A stretch of DNA of 64,000 nucleotides, from the NCBI GenBank assembly GCA_020632655.1, contig JACKFD010000003.1:310001-374000 (forward strand), read 5' to 3'. This stretch comes from Spirochaetaceae bacterium (GTDB taxonomy: Bacteria > Myxococcota_A > UBA9160 > UBA4427). The notes below the pieces were generated by a model, which saw only the letters and a program-made list of their open reading frames with translations, was not told the origin of the DNA and did no database searches. The position numbers and the translations under genes are program-made. Positions 25,538-36,767 of the stretch are shown piece after piece. Position 1 is the stretch's first letter, and every line of letters begins with the position of its first letter.

Positions 25538-26470
25538 GCTGCGGAAGCGGGCAAGCTCGACGAGGCCGCGCTCGGCCTGCTCGGCGGCCGGGCGCGAGGT
25601 GTCCGCGCGACGCAGGTCCTCGGGGCTCGTCGGGGGCAGACCGGCCTCCGCGGCGCGCTTCTGGCAGGCGATGTAGATGGCCTGCTCGGAGAGGCGTCTC
25701 GGCTCGATCCGTCCGCCCTTGTTCACGGGATTGAAGAGCGGACCTTCGCCCGCGCCTCGCACCAGCAGCCAGCGATCGAGGCTGCGGCGCGCATCGAGGT
25801 TCGCCGCGAAGCGCCGAGCCGCGCGACCGGCGCTCGCCGCCACGAGCAGCTCGCCCGTCGCGGGGTCGTAGTCCGCCAGCGCGAGGGCGACGACCTCGGA
25901 GCGGCGCAGGTTCGCCCCGTAGAGCAGTGCGAGCAGCGCCTCGTCCCGCGCGCCGGCCGGACTTTCGTCGCCCGCGCAGACGCGCGCGAGTCTCTGCAGG
26001 TCCAGGGCGCCGAGTCGTTGGGGCTTGCGCGGCGAGGCGCCGCGAACGGGCGGCAGGTCGATCGCGCGCTGGTAGGCCTCGGCGGACATCAGGCCCTGCC
26101 GCCAGCATTGCTTGAGCACCCCGCGCAGCGCGGCGAGATGCTTGTTCGCGGTCGCCGGGGCGACGCTCGCCTTGAGTCGGGTGCGAAGGGCCGCGGTGTG
26201 CTCGATCCGCAGCAGGTGCCAGGGCAGCGCATGCGCGTCGCAGCGCCCGTCCGAGGCCCAGTCGGCCAGCTTCGCGAGGGCCTCCCGCATCGTTCGCTGG
26301 GAGCCGGGACCCAGCTGCGCCAGGTAGGCGGTGACGGGGTCGAAGGTCCCGGTCGCCGGTGTCTCCATCCCGAACGGCCCGGCCGGGCTCGGCGCGTGGA
26401 TCGCCTTCGGCTCGGGCGGACGGCCCGGCTGAAGGGGTCTCTGGCTCCATCGTTCGGATCCTGCGGGCAT
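25526..26470 (-). pseudogene. Degenerate tyrosine recombinase (XerC/D-like), catalytic residues lost
   Basis: A 314-residue frame. The core-binding SAM-like domain is complete (about 45-150, FDPVTAYLAQLG to AALRGVLKQCWRQG), and the start of the catalytic domain is recognisable with the first Arg in LLYGANLRRSEVVALAL. After that the active site is lost: the beta-hairpin lysine (GKGxK) is replaced by SAGRAAR, the HxxR box is EDLRR, and the second His/Trp and nucleophilic Tyr are missing because the protein ends about 25 residues after EDLRR. It cannot be a normal recombinase; it is either a decayed copy or a DNA-binding derivative. The ATG 26470 has AGGAG 9 nt upstream; METPATG at 26368 is an alternative. 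Confidence 0.6.
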
Positions 26471-26655
26471 GCGAGATGGACTCCTACGGGGCGATGAGTG
26501 CCGAGAATCGGAGTCGAGGATGGGCGAGGAGGACGAAGAGGGGTATCGGGGAAAGCCCGCAGGGTGCGTGTCGAAAATCGCCGCACGCCTCTCGGGCCTC
26601 CGTCGAGGCGAGCGCGCTCCCGCGTCGCGCCGCGCGCCGACGCGTCCGGCGCACG

Positions 26656-27864
26656 CTAGTCGGCGCGCGGGCCCGTCGTCTCGCGCGTGGGATCGCTCTC
26701 GTCGTCGGCCGCCGACTTCAGCGCGCTGTGCTCGCGATACCAGTCGATCGTGTCCTCGGCCTCTGCCCGTTCGCGCGCGAGGTACTGCTCGATCGCCGCG
26801 GCCAGCCGCGGCTCCGCGATCCAATGGGCGCTCCAGGTGGGGCTCGCGTCGAATCCCCGCACCTGCTTGTACTCGCCGCCGGCGCCGGGCTCGAAGCGGG
26901 CGAGGCCGTGGCGGATGCAATGCTCGACCGCGGCGTAGTAGCAGACGTTGAAGTGGAGGTGCCGGAGCTCCCGGGTCGCACCCCAGTAGCGTCCGTAGAG
27001 GGCGTCGCCCTTCTGGACGTTGATCGTACCGGCGACGGGCTCGCCGGCCTGCTCCGCGACGATGAACACGAGCCGCTCGCGGAAGCGCTCGACGAGGTGG
27101 GTGAAGGTGTCGCGGTTCAGGTACTGCCGGCCCCAGGCCCGCGCGCGGATCGTCGAGATGTAGAAGCGGAACATCGTCTCGACGTGCTCGGGACCGAGCG
27201 AGTCGCCCGTACGGGTCACGATCCGGACGTCCTGCTCGTCGAGTGCCCGCCGCTCGCGCCGGACCTGGTTGCGGCGCTTGCTGCGGAAGTCGCCGAGGTA
27301 GTCCTCGAAGGTCGAGTAGCCGCGGTTGTGCCAGTGGTATTGGAGGCCGATCCGGGTGTGGAAGTCGAGGCTGGCAAGGGCGTCGGCCTCGTCGGGGCGA
27401 CAGAAGTTGACGTGGACGCTCGAGAGCCCGTTGCTGCGACCGATCTCGCGCAGCGCGCCGCCCAGCTGCCGGATCCAGGCCGGGCGGTCGAGCTCGGGAT
27501 GGACGAGGAAGCGGCGACCACCGACGGGCGAGAAGGGCACACCGACGAGCAGCTTCGGGAAGTAGTCGATCCCGGCGCGGTAGGCGGCGTCGGCCCAGGC
27601 GTGGTCGAAGACGAACTCGCCCTCGCTGTTCGTCTTCAGGTAGAGGGGGCACGCGGCGACGAGCTGGCCGGCGTGGCGGGCCACGAGAGGGCGGGGTGTC
27701 CATCCGCTCGACGGCGCGAGCGTGCCGGAGTCCTCGAGCGACGAGAGGAAGGCCCATTCGAGGAAGGGCGAGTCGTCGCCGACGAGCGCGTCCCACTCGT
27801 CCCGCGGCAGGCCCGCCACGCCATCCTCGAGGCTGAATTCGACCTTCGACGCGGGATCGCTCAT
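26656..27864 (-). CDS. FemAB-like / GNAT-superfamily protein (PF04339 type)
   Basis: A 402-residue soluble protein. LFPVGGRR-like and catalytic-fold segments (YHWHNRGYSTFEDYLGDF, SKRRNQVRRERR, YGRYWGATRELRHLHFNVCY, GGEYKQVRGF) match the large family annotated as peptidogalycan biosynthesis proteins with an acyl-CoA N-acyltransferase fold. The family is widespread in proteobacteria but its substrate is not established. The ATG lies 9 bp after a TACACT box, with no ribosome site, again suggesting a very short leader. It is divergent from clpS. Confidence 0.8.
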   Translation of the reverse strand: MSDPASKVEFSLEDGVAGLPRDEWDALVGDDSPFLEWAFLSSLEDSGTLAPSSGWTPRPLVARHAGQLVAACPLYLKTNSEGEFVFDHAWADAAYRAGIDYFPKLLVGVPFSPVGGRRFLVHPELDRPAWIRQLGGALREIGRSNGLSSVHVNFCRPDEADALASLDFHTRIGLQYHWHNRGYSTFEDYLGDFRSKRRNQVRRERRALDEQDVRIVTRTGDSLGPEHVETMFRFYISTIRARAWGRQYLNRDTFTHLVERFRERLVFIVAEQAGEPVAGTINVQKGDALYGRYWGATRELRHLHFNVCYYAAVEHCIRHGLARFEPGAGGEYKQVRGFDASPTWSAHWIAEPRLAAAIEQYLARERAEAEDTIDWYREHSALKSAADDESDPTRETTGPRAD

Positions 27865-27873
27865 CGCGGCGCG

Positions 27874-27879
27874 AGTGTA
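27874..27879 (-). promoter_or_regulatory. Candidate -10 box TACACT for the FemAB-like gene
   Basis: The minus-strand TACACT ends 9 bp before the ATG at 27864. No -35 match at 16-18 bp. Confidence 0.35.
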
Positions 27880-27996
27880 GCCCCGACCTGCGCCCGGCCT
27901 GTGCCGAGCGCACGTCGCCGCGTCCTTCACCCGGCCCGCATCGTGCGCGCATCGCTGCGGCCGCCGCCCGGCCTGCGCCGTGCGTGTCGGGGCGGC

Positions 27997-28002
27997 TATG
28001 CT
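27997..28002 (+). promoter_or_regulatory. Candidate -10 box TATGCT for clpS-clpA
   Basis: TATGCT is followed by 7 bp and then ATGATG at 28010-28015. The predicted transcription start falls on the first ATG, so clpS would be translated from a leaderless message. The same hexamer precedes the nuoB-like gene (39977). Confidence 0.45.
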
Positions 28003-28009
28003 CCGCCGG

Positions 28010-28452
28010 ATGATGCGCAGCCGAGGAAGGCAGGGCCCCGACGCCCGCCGCCCGGACTCGATCCGGTCCGGGCCCCGTCGCGCCCCGGGCCGCTCGGGGC
28101 GGGCCGGCCCCCCGGGCGACGGTCCCCGACAGCCGGTCGATCCCGCCAACCCGACCCGGGAGCGCGATCACGGTGTCGCGACGAAGCAGCGCTCGCGCGC
28201 CGAGAGGCCGCCGCGCTTCAAGGTGATCCTCTACAACGACGATTACACGCCGATGGAGTTCGTCGTCCACGTGCTCGAGAAGGTCTTCGGCAAGAGTCCG
28301 TCGGCCGCGACCCAGATCATGTTGCAGATCCATCGGGGCGGAATGGGCGTGGCCGGTGTCTACGTGCTCGAGGTCGCCGAGACGAAGGCGGCGACCGTGA
28401 CCCGGATGGCCGAGGAGCGCGGCTATCCCCTGCGCTCGGGAGTCGAGAAGGA

Positions 28453-28456
<4 letters not shown>
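28010..28456 (+). CDS. clpS: ATP-dependent Clp protease adaptor ClpS
   Basis: The N-end-rule adaptor that delivers substrates to ClpA. The conserved domain is residues about 65-148: RFKVILYNDDYTPMEFVVHV with the hydrophobic pocket residues and the ClpA-binding face, ending GYPLRSGVEKE. At 148 residues it carries an Arg/Pro/Gly-rich N-terminal extension of about 60 residues, longer than the 106-residue E. coli protein; no in-frame start lies closer to the domain. The start at 28010 follows from the TATGCT box 7 bp upstream; 27998 and 28013 are alternatives. Its stop overlaps the clpA start (ATGA). Confidence 0.9.
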
Positions 28457-30711
<2,255 letters not shown>

Positions 30712-30784
30712 CGTCTCTCGTCACGACCGACGCCGATTCCGAGCGCGTGTGCGTCGATCGGTCTCGGCGTGCGCACGTCGCGGT

Positions 30785-32167
30785 TCAGCTGCCCGCCCGG
30801 GTCTCGCGCCAGCGCCCGCGTGCGAAGCTCGCGCCCAGCCAGGCGGCGCGCGCGATGTGGTCGAGCACGAGCGTCACCCAGATCCAGACGACGTCGAGGC
30901 CGAGCCACGCGCCCACGGCGATCGCGAGGGGCAGCCGGATGCCCCAGGCGCTCACCATCGCGGCGAAGAGCGGCGTGACCGTATCCCCTGCGCCGCGGTG
31001 GACGCCCGCAAGCGTGAAGTGCATCTGCAGGAAGGGCTGGCCGAGGGCGAGGGCGAGCATGAAGGGCGAGAGGGCGGCGATGACCGCGCCGTCGTCGGTG
31101 AACGCACGGGCGAGCGGCTCCCGCAGCAGCGCGCAGACGAGCGCCATCGGCACCCCCGTCGCGATCGCGAGCCAGAGCGAGCGCCGCCCGGCGTCGGTCG
31201 CGAGGTCCGCGCGCCCCGCGCCGAGGGACTGGCCGACGACGGTGGCGCAGGCCTGCGCGTAGCCCGTTCCGGGAATCCACGAGAAGGCGAGGATCGATAC
31301 GCCGACCGTGTAGACCGCGACCGAGAGCGTGCCGTAGTAGTGGCTCAGGATCGCGAAGTAGGAGAGCAGGCCGAGGTTGAGCACGACGCGTTCGGCGACG
31401 CCGGGCAGCGCGATGCGGATCACCTCGCGGGCCATCGGGTTGCGGCGCAGCAGGTCGCCCGGTCGGAAGGCCGTCGCTGCGTCCCGCGGCGCCCGCGCGA
31501 AGAGCACGGCGTAGAGGCCGAGTCCGAGCGTCTGGCTCGCCGCCGTCGCGAGGCCCGCGCCCACCACCTCGAGCCGCGGCGCGCCGAGCCAGCCGAAGAT
31601 CAGCACCGCGTTCAGACCGAGCTTGCAGGCCGTCACGGCCACTCCGATCAACATCGGGGTGCGCATGCGCCGATCCGCACGCAAGGCGCTCTCGAAGATC
31701 AGCGTGAAGGCGAGCACGATCGACGCGCCGACGGTCAGCCGCAGATAGGGGGCCGCGACGGCGACGACCGCGGGCTCGGCCCCGAGCAAGGCGAGCGCCG
31801 GCTCGGTGAAGCTCAGCAGCAGGCCCGCGTAGACGCCGGTCACCAGCGTCGAGATCTGCACCGACCCGGTGAAGGCCTGACGTGCGCGCGTGGCGTCGCC
31901 CGCTCCGATCGCGCGGGCCATCAGGGCCACGCAGGCCAGTCCGACCGCGAAGAGCGTCGTGTGTACGAGGTGGAAGAGCTGGGACGCGTAGCCGACGGCG
32001 GCGAGCGGGACGGCCGCACCGCCGGCCTCGGCCAGGCGACCGATCATCATGCGATCGATCAGCCCGGTCAGGTTGAGCAGGATCTGGCTCGCCATGACGG
32101 GCCAGGCCAGGCGCAGGATCTCCCGGGTCGCCGCGGTCCGGGCGTCCCGATCGGGCCCGGGGCTCAA
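30785..32167 (-). CDS. MATE-family multidrug efflux transporter
   Basis: A 460-residue inner-membrane antiporter with twelve predicted hydrophobic helices in two similar halves (WPVMASQILLNLTGLIDRMM begins the first; IRIALPGVAERVVLNLGLLS the second). Na+ or H+ driven export of cationic drugs or metabolites is the family role; the substrate is not predictable. The TTG start at 32167 lies 16 bp after the ispH stop and lacks a good ribosome site; the next Met is residue 25, inside the first helix. Probably cotranscribed with ispH. Confidence 0.88.
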   Translation of the reverse strand: MSPGPDRDARTAATREILRLAWPVMASQILLNLTGLIDRMMIGRLAEAGGAAVPLAAVGYASQLFHLVHTTLFAVGLACVALMARAIGAGDATRARQAFTGSVQISTLVTGVYAGLLLSFTEPALALLGAEPAVVAVAAPYLRLTVGASIVLAFTLIFESALRADRRMRTPMLIGVAVTACKLGLNAVLIFGWLGAPRLEVVGAGLATAASQTLGLGLYAVLFARAPRDAATAFRPGDLLRRNPMAREVIRIALPGVAERVVLNLGLLSYFAILSHYYGTLSVAVYTVGVSILAFSWIPGTGYAQACATVVGQSLGAGRADLATDAGRRSLWLAIATGVPMALVCALLREPLARAFTDDGAVIAALSPFMLALALGQPFLQMHFTLAGVHRGAGDTVTPLFAAMVSAWGIRLPLAIAVGAWLGLDVVWIWVTLVLDHIARAAWLGASFARGRWRETRAGS

Positions 32168-32183
32168 GCGGGGTTCCGACGGC

Positions 32184-33116
32184 TCATGCGTCGCGCAGCT
32201 CGCGCGGGAGCTTGAAGCGCACGCCTTCGTCGACCTCGGGGAGCGAGTCGAGGATCGCGCGCCCGGCCGACAGGGCCGTGAGATGGTCGACCACGCCGCG
32301 GACGAGGACGTCGGGCGTCGAGGCGCCCGCCGTGATGCCGACGCAGTCGACCCCTTCGAGCCAGCGCGCGTCGACCTCGTCGGCGCTCTGGATCAGGTAG
32401 GCCGGTACGCCGCGTCGCGAGGCGACCTCGACGAGGCGGTTGCTGTTCGACGAGGCGGGCGCGCCGACGACCAGCACGAGATCCGCCTGGGCGGCGAGCT
32501 CCTTGACTGCGTCCTGCCGGTTCTGGGTCGCATAACAGATGTCGTCGCGTTTGGGCAGCACGATCTGCGGGAAGCGACGGGCCAGCGCGTCCATCACCTC
32601 GCGCGTGTCGTCGACCGAGAGCGTCGTCTGCGTCACGCAGCCGAGCCGTTCGGGCTGGCGCACGACGAGCCGATCGACGTCCTCGACCGTCTCGACGAGA
32701 TACATCGACTCGGGCGCCTGGCCCATCGTCCCCTCGACCTCGACGTGCCCTGCGTGTCCGATCATCACGATCTCGAAGCCCTCGGCCACCATGCGCCGGA
32801 CCTCGTTGTGGACCTTGGTCACGAGGGGGCAGGTCGCGTCGATCGTCTCGAGGCGCTTGGCCTCGGCGCGGCGTCGGATCATGGGCGAGACGCCGTGGGC
32901 GGAGTAGATCAGGACGGCCCCCTCGGGCGCATCCTCGGGCTCCTCGATGAACGTGGCGCCCTTCGCGCGCAGGCCGTCCACGACGTGTCGGTTGTGGACG
33001 ATCTCGTGGCGGACGTAGACGGGGCGCTCCGCCTGCTGGAGGGCGAGCTCGACGATCTCGATGGCCCGGTCGACGCCGGCGCAGAAGCCGCGCGGGCTGG
33101 CGAGGAGGATCCGCAT
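32184..33116 (-). CDS. ispH: 4-hydroxy-3-methylbut-2-enyl diphosphate reductase
   Basis: Last enzyme of the MEP isoprenoid pathway, making IPP and DMAPP from HMBPP with a [4Fe-4S] cluster. 310 residues. The three cluster cysteines lie in SPRGFCAGVDRA (C12), DATCPLVTKVH and DICYATQNRQ; the HMBPP-binding residues (the VRHEIVHN and SNSNRLVEVA segments) are present. The ATG at 33116 stands 8 bp from a TAGTAT box. The plus-strand acyl-CoA dehydrogenase gene diverges from it. Confidence 0.96.
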   Translation of the reverse strand: MRILLASPRGFCAGVDRAIEIVELALQQAERPVYVRHEIVHNRHVVDGLRAKGATFIEEPEDAPEGAVLIYSAHGVSPMIRRRAEAKRLETIDATCPLVTKVHNEVRRMVAEGFEIVMIGHAGHVEVEGTMGQAPESMYLVETVEDVDRLVVRQPERLGCVTQTTLSVDDTREVMDALARRFPQIVLPKRDDICYATQNRQDAVKELAAQADLVLVVGAPASSNSNRLVEVASRRGVPAYLIQSADEVDARWLEGVDCVGITAGASTPDVLVRGVVDHLTALSAGRAILDSLPEVDEGVRFKLPRELRDA

Positions 33117-33124
33117 GGCGGCGG

Positions 33125-33130
33125 ATACTA
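33125..33130 (-). promoter_or_regulatory. Candidate -10 box TAGTAT for ispH
   Basis: The minus-strand TAGTAT ends 8 bp before the ATG at 33116, leaving no room for a ribosome site; a leaderless transcript is likely. Confidence 0.4.
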
Positions 33131-33177
33131 GCAGCGGACTCGGGGTTCTCCGGGCTCCGGGACCGCGTCTGCGCCGT

Positions 33178-33183
33178 TACAAT
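33178..33183 (+). promoter_or_regulatory. Candidate -10 box TACAAT for the acyl-CoA dehydrogenase pair
   Basis: TACAAT matches TATAAT at five of six bases. Transcription would begin near 33190, with a 24-nt leader containing the GGAGG of the first gene. No -35 match. Confidence 0.45.
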
Positions 33184-33213
33184 GCCGGCCTTCGATCGAA
33201 TGGAGGCATCGCC

Positions 33214-34422
33214 ATGTCCGACCTGGAAGCGTTCCGACGCGAGACGCGCGCCTGGCTCGAAGCGAATGCGCCGAAGAGCCTGGCCGGCATTCCGAGCAAC
33301 GACATCGAGGGCGTCTGGGGCGGGAAGAAGTGGGTCTTCGACCATCCCGACAAGAAGCTCTGGCTCGAGCGCATGGCCGAGAAGGGCTGGACGGCGCCGA
33401 CCTGGCCGGTCGAGTACGGCGGCGGCGGACTGTCGAGCGCGGAGGCGAAGATCCTCGCCCAGGAGATGAAGGCCCTGCGGCTGCCGGCGCCGCTGATCGG
33501 CTTCGGGCTGACCATGATCGGGCCGACGCTGCTGCGCTTCGGGAACGAGGCGCAGAAGCAGGAGCACCTGCCGAAGATCTGTCGCGGCGAGATCCGCTGG
33601 TGCCAGGGCTACTCGGAGCCCGGCTCGGGCTCGGACCTCGCCTCGCTCCAGACGAAGGCCGTGCGCGACGGCGATCATTTCGTGATCAACGGGACGAAGG
33701 TCTGGACCTCCTACGCCGACGAGGCCGACTGGATCTTCGCCCTCGTGCGCAACGACGCGTCCGGCAAGAAGCAGGAGGGCATCACCTTCATCCTGATCGA
33801 CATGGACGATCCCGGCGTGAGCGTGAGTCCGATCCTCTTGATCTCGGGCAAGTCGCCCTTCTGCGAGACGCATTTCAAGGACGTGCGCGTGCCGGTCACG
33901 AACGTCGTGCACGAGATCGGCGCGGGCTGGACCGTCGCGAAGGCGCTGCTCGGACACGAGCGGACGATGATCGCGGACACCTTCGGCGTCGCGTCGACCA
34001 AGGCCCGCGCCCGGGGCGCGCGCGGCTTCCTGCCGGAGCTCGCTGCGTCGCGGACGGGGGAGCAGGACGGGCGGCTCGCGGACGCCGTGCTGCGCGACCA
34101 GGTCGCGGCCTTCGAGATGGAGAGCCGGGCCTTCGCCCTCACGGTGCAGCGCACGAAGGACGCCGCCCGGGCGGGGCATCAGCCGGGCTCGGAGAGCTCG
34201 ATGTTCAAGATCTACGGAACCGAGCTCAATCAGCGCCGTTACGAGCTGATGGTCCGGATCCTGGGACCCGACGCCCTCGGCTGGGAGGGGCCCGGCTTCG
34301 ACGAGACCGATCTCGAGACGACCCGCGACTGGCTGCGCTCCCGCGGCAACACGATCGAAGGCGGGACCTCGGAGGTCCAGCTCAACATCATCGCCAAGCA
34401 CGTGCTCGGCCTGCCGGCCTGA
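33214..34422 (+). CDS. Acyl-CoA dehydrogenase (first of a pair)
   Basis: A 402-residue FAD enzyme that introduces an alpha,beta double bond into acyl-CoA. It has the N-terminal helical domain (WLERMAEKGWTAPTWPVEYG), the FAD-contacting GYSEPGSGSDLASLQTKA and WTSYADEADWIF, and a C-terminal helical domain ending NTIEGGTSEVQLNIIAKHVL, the usual FAD/substrate loop. GGAGG precedes the ATG. The second ACAD starts 31 bp downstream. Such paired genes often encode alpha-beta heterotetramers in steroid or branched-chain degradation (FadE26/27 and FadE28/29 types); that is an inference here. Confidence 0.88.
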   Translation: MSDLEAFRRETRAWLEANAPKSLAGIPSNDIEGVWGGKKWVFDHPDKKLWLERMAEKGWTAPTWPVEYGGGGLSSAEAKILAQEMKALRLPAPLIGFGLTMIGPTLLRFGNEAQKQEHLPKICRGEIRWCQGYSEPGSGSDLASLQTKAVRDGDHFVINGTKVWTSYADEADWIFALVRNDASGKKQEGITFILIDMDDPGVSVSPILLISGKSPFCETHFKDVRVPVTNVVHEIGAGWTVAKALLGHERTMIADTFGVASTKARARGARGFLPELAASRTGEQDGRLADAVLRDQVAAFEMESRAFALTVQRTKDAARAGHQPGSESSMFKIYGTELNQRRYELMVRILGPDALGWEGPGFDETDLETTRDWLRSRGNTIEGGTSEVQLNIIAKHVLGLPA

Positions 34423-34453
34423 CGCGCGTCGCCCGGACGAAGGAATCCACGCC

Positions 34454-35611
34454 ATGGAGCTCGTACTCAACGAAGACCAGGAGCTGATCGCGAAGACCGC
34501 GCTCGACTTCGTCGCCGAGCACTCGCCGGTCTCGCGCTTCCGCGCGCTGCGCGATGCGGACGATCGGCTCGGCTACTCGCAGGCGCTCTACCGCGAGATG
34601 GCGGAGCTGGGCTGGACCGGGATCGCCTTCGCCGAGGAAGAGGGCGGAGCGGGCATGGGGCTCGCCGAGCTCGCGCTGGTCGTCGAGGCGCTGGGGCGCA
34701 AGCTGGCGCCGGAGCCCTTCCTGGGCGGCATCGCGATGGGTGGGACGGCGCTCTCGCTGGGGGCCTCGCCGGCGCTCCGGTCGGCCTGGCTGCCGGGCGT
34801 GATCGACGGCTCGAAGGTCGTCGCCCTCGCGCATCAGGAGGCGGGGGCGCGCTACGACCTGTGCGCCGTCAAGACCCGGGCCGAGGCGGCCGGCGATGGG
34901 TTCCGCCTGACTGGCGAGAAGACCGGGGTGCTCGATGCGGTGGGTGCGGACGCCGTGATCGTGCCGGCGCGGACGGCGGGCCAGCCGGGCGATCGCGCAG
35001 GCCTCACGCTCTTCCTGGTCGAGACGGATCGGCCGGGCGTCTCCCTCGAACGCCAGGTGCGCGTGGACCATCGCAACGCGGCCATCCTCCGACTCGATGG
35101 CGTCGCCTGTGGCGCGGCCGCCGTCCTCGGTCAGCCGGGGGAGGGCGCCGACCTGCTCGAGGCGGTGATCGACCGCGCGACGGTCGTGCTCTGCGCCGAG
35201 ATGCTCGGCGGGATGTCCGAGGCCTTCGACCTGACCGTCGACTACCTGAAGACGCGCGAGCAGTTCGGGGTGCCGATCGGATCCTTCCAGGCCCTCCAGC
35301 ATCGCGCCGCCCGCGTCTACATGGAGGTCGAGCTGGCGCGCTCCGCCGTGATGGCGGCGGCGCGGGCGGTGGACGCGGCGGGCGCCGGTCCGCTCGACGC
35401 CGACGTGCGCAAGCTGGTCTCGCTCGCCAAGGCGCGCTGCTCGGACGCATACGTGCTGGCGACGAACGAGGGCGTGCAGCTCTTCGGCGGCGTCGGCATG
35501 ACCGACGAGTACGACATCGGCTTCTACATGAAGCGCGCGCGCGCGGCCGAGCTCACCTTCGGCGACGCGGCCTTCCATCGCGATCGCTGGGCCATGCTCG
35601 GGCGCTACTGA
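34454..35611 (+). CDS. Acyl-CoA dehydrogenase (second of a pair)
   Basis: A 385-residue ACAD-fold protein, more divergent than its neighbour. The N-domain has GWTGIAFAEEEGGAGMGLAEL; the middle domain shows ALAHQEAGARYD and GEKTGVLDAVGADAVIVPAR; the C-domain contains TREQFGVPIGSFQALQHRAA and GVQLFGGVGMTDEYDIGFYM, which contact FAD in the family. The usual FAD-binding S/T-rich loop is weak, as in partner subunits of heteromeric ACADs. Cotranscribed with the upstream gene. Substrate unknown. Confidence 0.85.
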   Translation: MELVLNEDQELIAKTALDFVAEHSPVSRFRALRDADDRLGYSQALYREMAELGWTGIAFAEEEGGAGMGLAELALVVEALGRKLAPEPFLGGIAMGGTALSLGASPALRSAWLPGVIDGSKVVALAHQEAGARYDLCAVKTRAEAAGDGFRLTGEKTGVLDAVGADAVIVPARTAGQPGDRAGLTLFLVETDRPGVSLERQVRVDHRNAAILRLDGVACGAAAVLGQPGEGADLLEAVIDRATVVLCAEMLGGMSEAFDLTVDYLKTREQFGVPIGSFQALQHRAARVYMEVELARSAVMAAARAVDAAGAGPLDADVRKLVSLAKARCSDAYVLATNEGVQLFGGVGMTDEYDIGFYMKRARAAELTFGDAAFHRDRWAMLGRY

Positions 35612-35738
35612 GCGCCGGACGCACGCGGGGGCGAAGGGCGGGGACGAAGTCTGCGGGCTCACGGGCCTAGCGCGGCTCGCCCGTGACGCGTACCGTGGGC
35701 GCCGCCGGACCCCGCGAGGTCCGGGAGAGGACCGCTTC

Positions 35739-36767
35739 GTGAATCCCCGAGATCGATTCCTGCGTGCGTGCCGGGGCGAGCCGGTCGATCGGCCGCCGGT
35801 CTGGCTGATGCGACAGGCGGGCCGCTACCTGCCCGAGTACCGCGCGGTGCGCGAGGGCGTCCGCTTTCTCGACATGTGCGCCGACGTGGAGCGCGCGGTC
35901 ACGGTCTCGCTCCAGCCGATCGATCTGGTGGGCTCCGAGGCGGTGATCCTCTTCCAGGACATCTTCACGCCGATTCCGCCGATGGGGGTCGATCTCGACT
36001 TCGCGCCCGGACCCGTGATCGCGAAGCCGATCCGGGAGGCGGCGCAGATCGAGGCGCTGGTCGTGCCGGATCCGCGCGAGACCGTGCCCTTCGTCTTCGA
36101 GATCCTCGGCCGGCTGCGCGAGGCGTTGGCCGCGCGCGACGTGCCGCTGCTCGGCTTCGCCGGGGCGCCCTTCACGCTGGCGGCCTACCTCGTGCAGGGC
36201 AGCGGCTCGAAGGACTTCTCGATCCTGAAGGCGATGCTCCAGAAGCGACCCGACGAGGTCGAGGCCCTGCTCGAGAAGCTGACCCGGCTCACGATCGACT
36301 ACCTGCGCGCCCAGCTCGAGGCCGGCGCGGAGGCGGTCCAGCTCTTCGATACCTGGGCGGGGCTGCTCGATCCGGCTGCCTACCGGCGCTGGGTCCAGCC
36401 CTGGCATCGACGCATCGCCGAGGCGCTGTCGGACCGCCCCGAACCTCTGATCCTCTACGTCCAGAACGGGTCCCATGTCGTCGATTCGATTGCAGATTCG
36501 GGGGCGGACGTGATCTCCCTCGACTGGCGGGTCGAGCTCGGGGAGGTCGCGCGGCGACACGGCCAGCACGTGAGCCTGCAGGGCAATCTCGACCCCTGCT
36601 GGCTGCACGCGTCCCGGGAGCGGATCTTCGAGATGGTGCGCGAGATGGCCGAGGCCGCCGCGCCCGCCCGCGGTCACATCCTGAACCTCGGCCACGGCTG
36701 TCTGCCCGACACCCCGGTCGAAGGGGTGCGCGCCTTCACCGACGCGGCGCGGGCACTCTCCGGCTGA
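35739..36767 (+). CDS. hemE: Uroporphyrinogen decarboxylase
   Basis: A 342-residue enzyme that decarboxylates the four acetate groups of uroporphyrinogen III to make coproporphyrinogen III in haem synthesis. N-terminal signature PPVWLMRQAGRYLPEYR and GFAGAPFTLAAYLVQGSGSK are present, with the Asp of DIFTPIPPMG in the active site. The GTG start has GGGAGAGG 9 nt upstream. Its last 32 bp overlap the 3' end of convergent hemH. Confidence 0.97.
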   Translation: MNPRDRFLRACRGEPVDRPPVWLMRQAGRYLPEYRAVREGVRFLDMCADVERAVTVSLQPIDLVGSEAVILFQDIFTPIPPMGVDLDFAPGPVIAKPIREAAQIEALVVPDPRETVPFVFEILGRLREALAARDVPLLGFAGAPFTLAAYLVQGSGSKDFSILKAMLQKRPDEVEALLEKLTRLTIDYLRAQLEAGAEAVQLFDTWAGLLDPAAYRRWVQPWHRRIAEALSDRPEPLILYVQNGSHVVDSIADSGADVISLDWRVELGEVARRHGQHVSLQGNLDPCWLHASRERIFEMVREMAEAAAPARGHILNLGHGCLPDTPVEGVRAFTDAARALSG

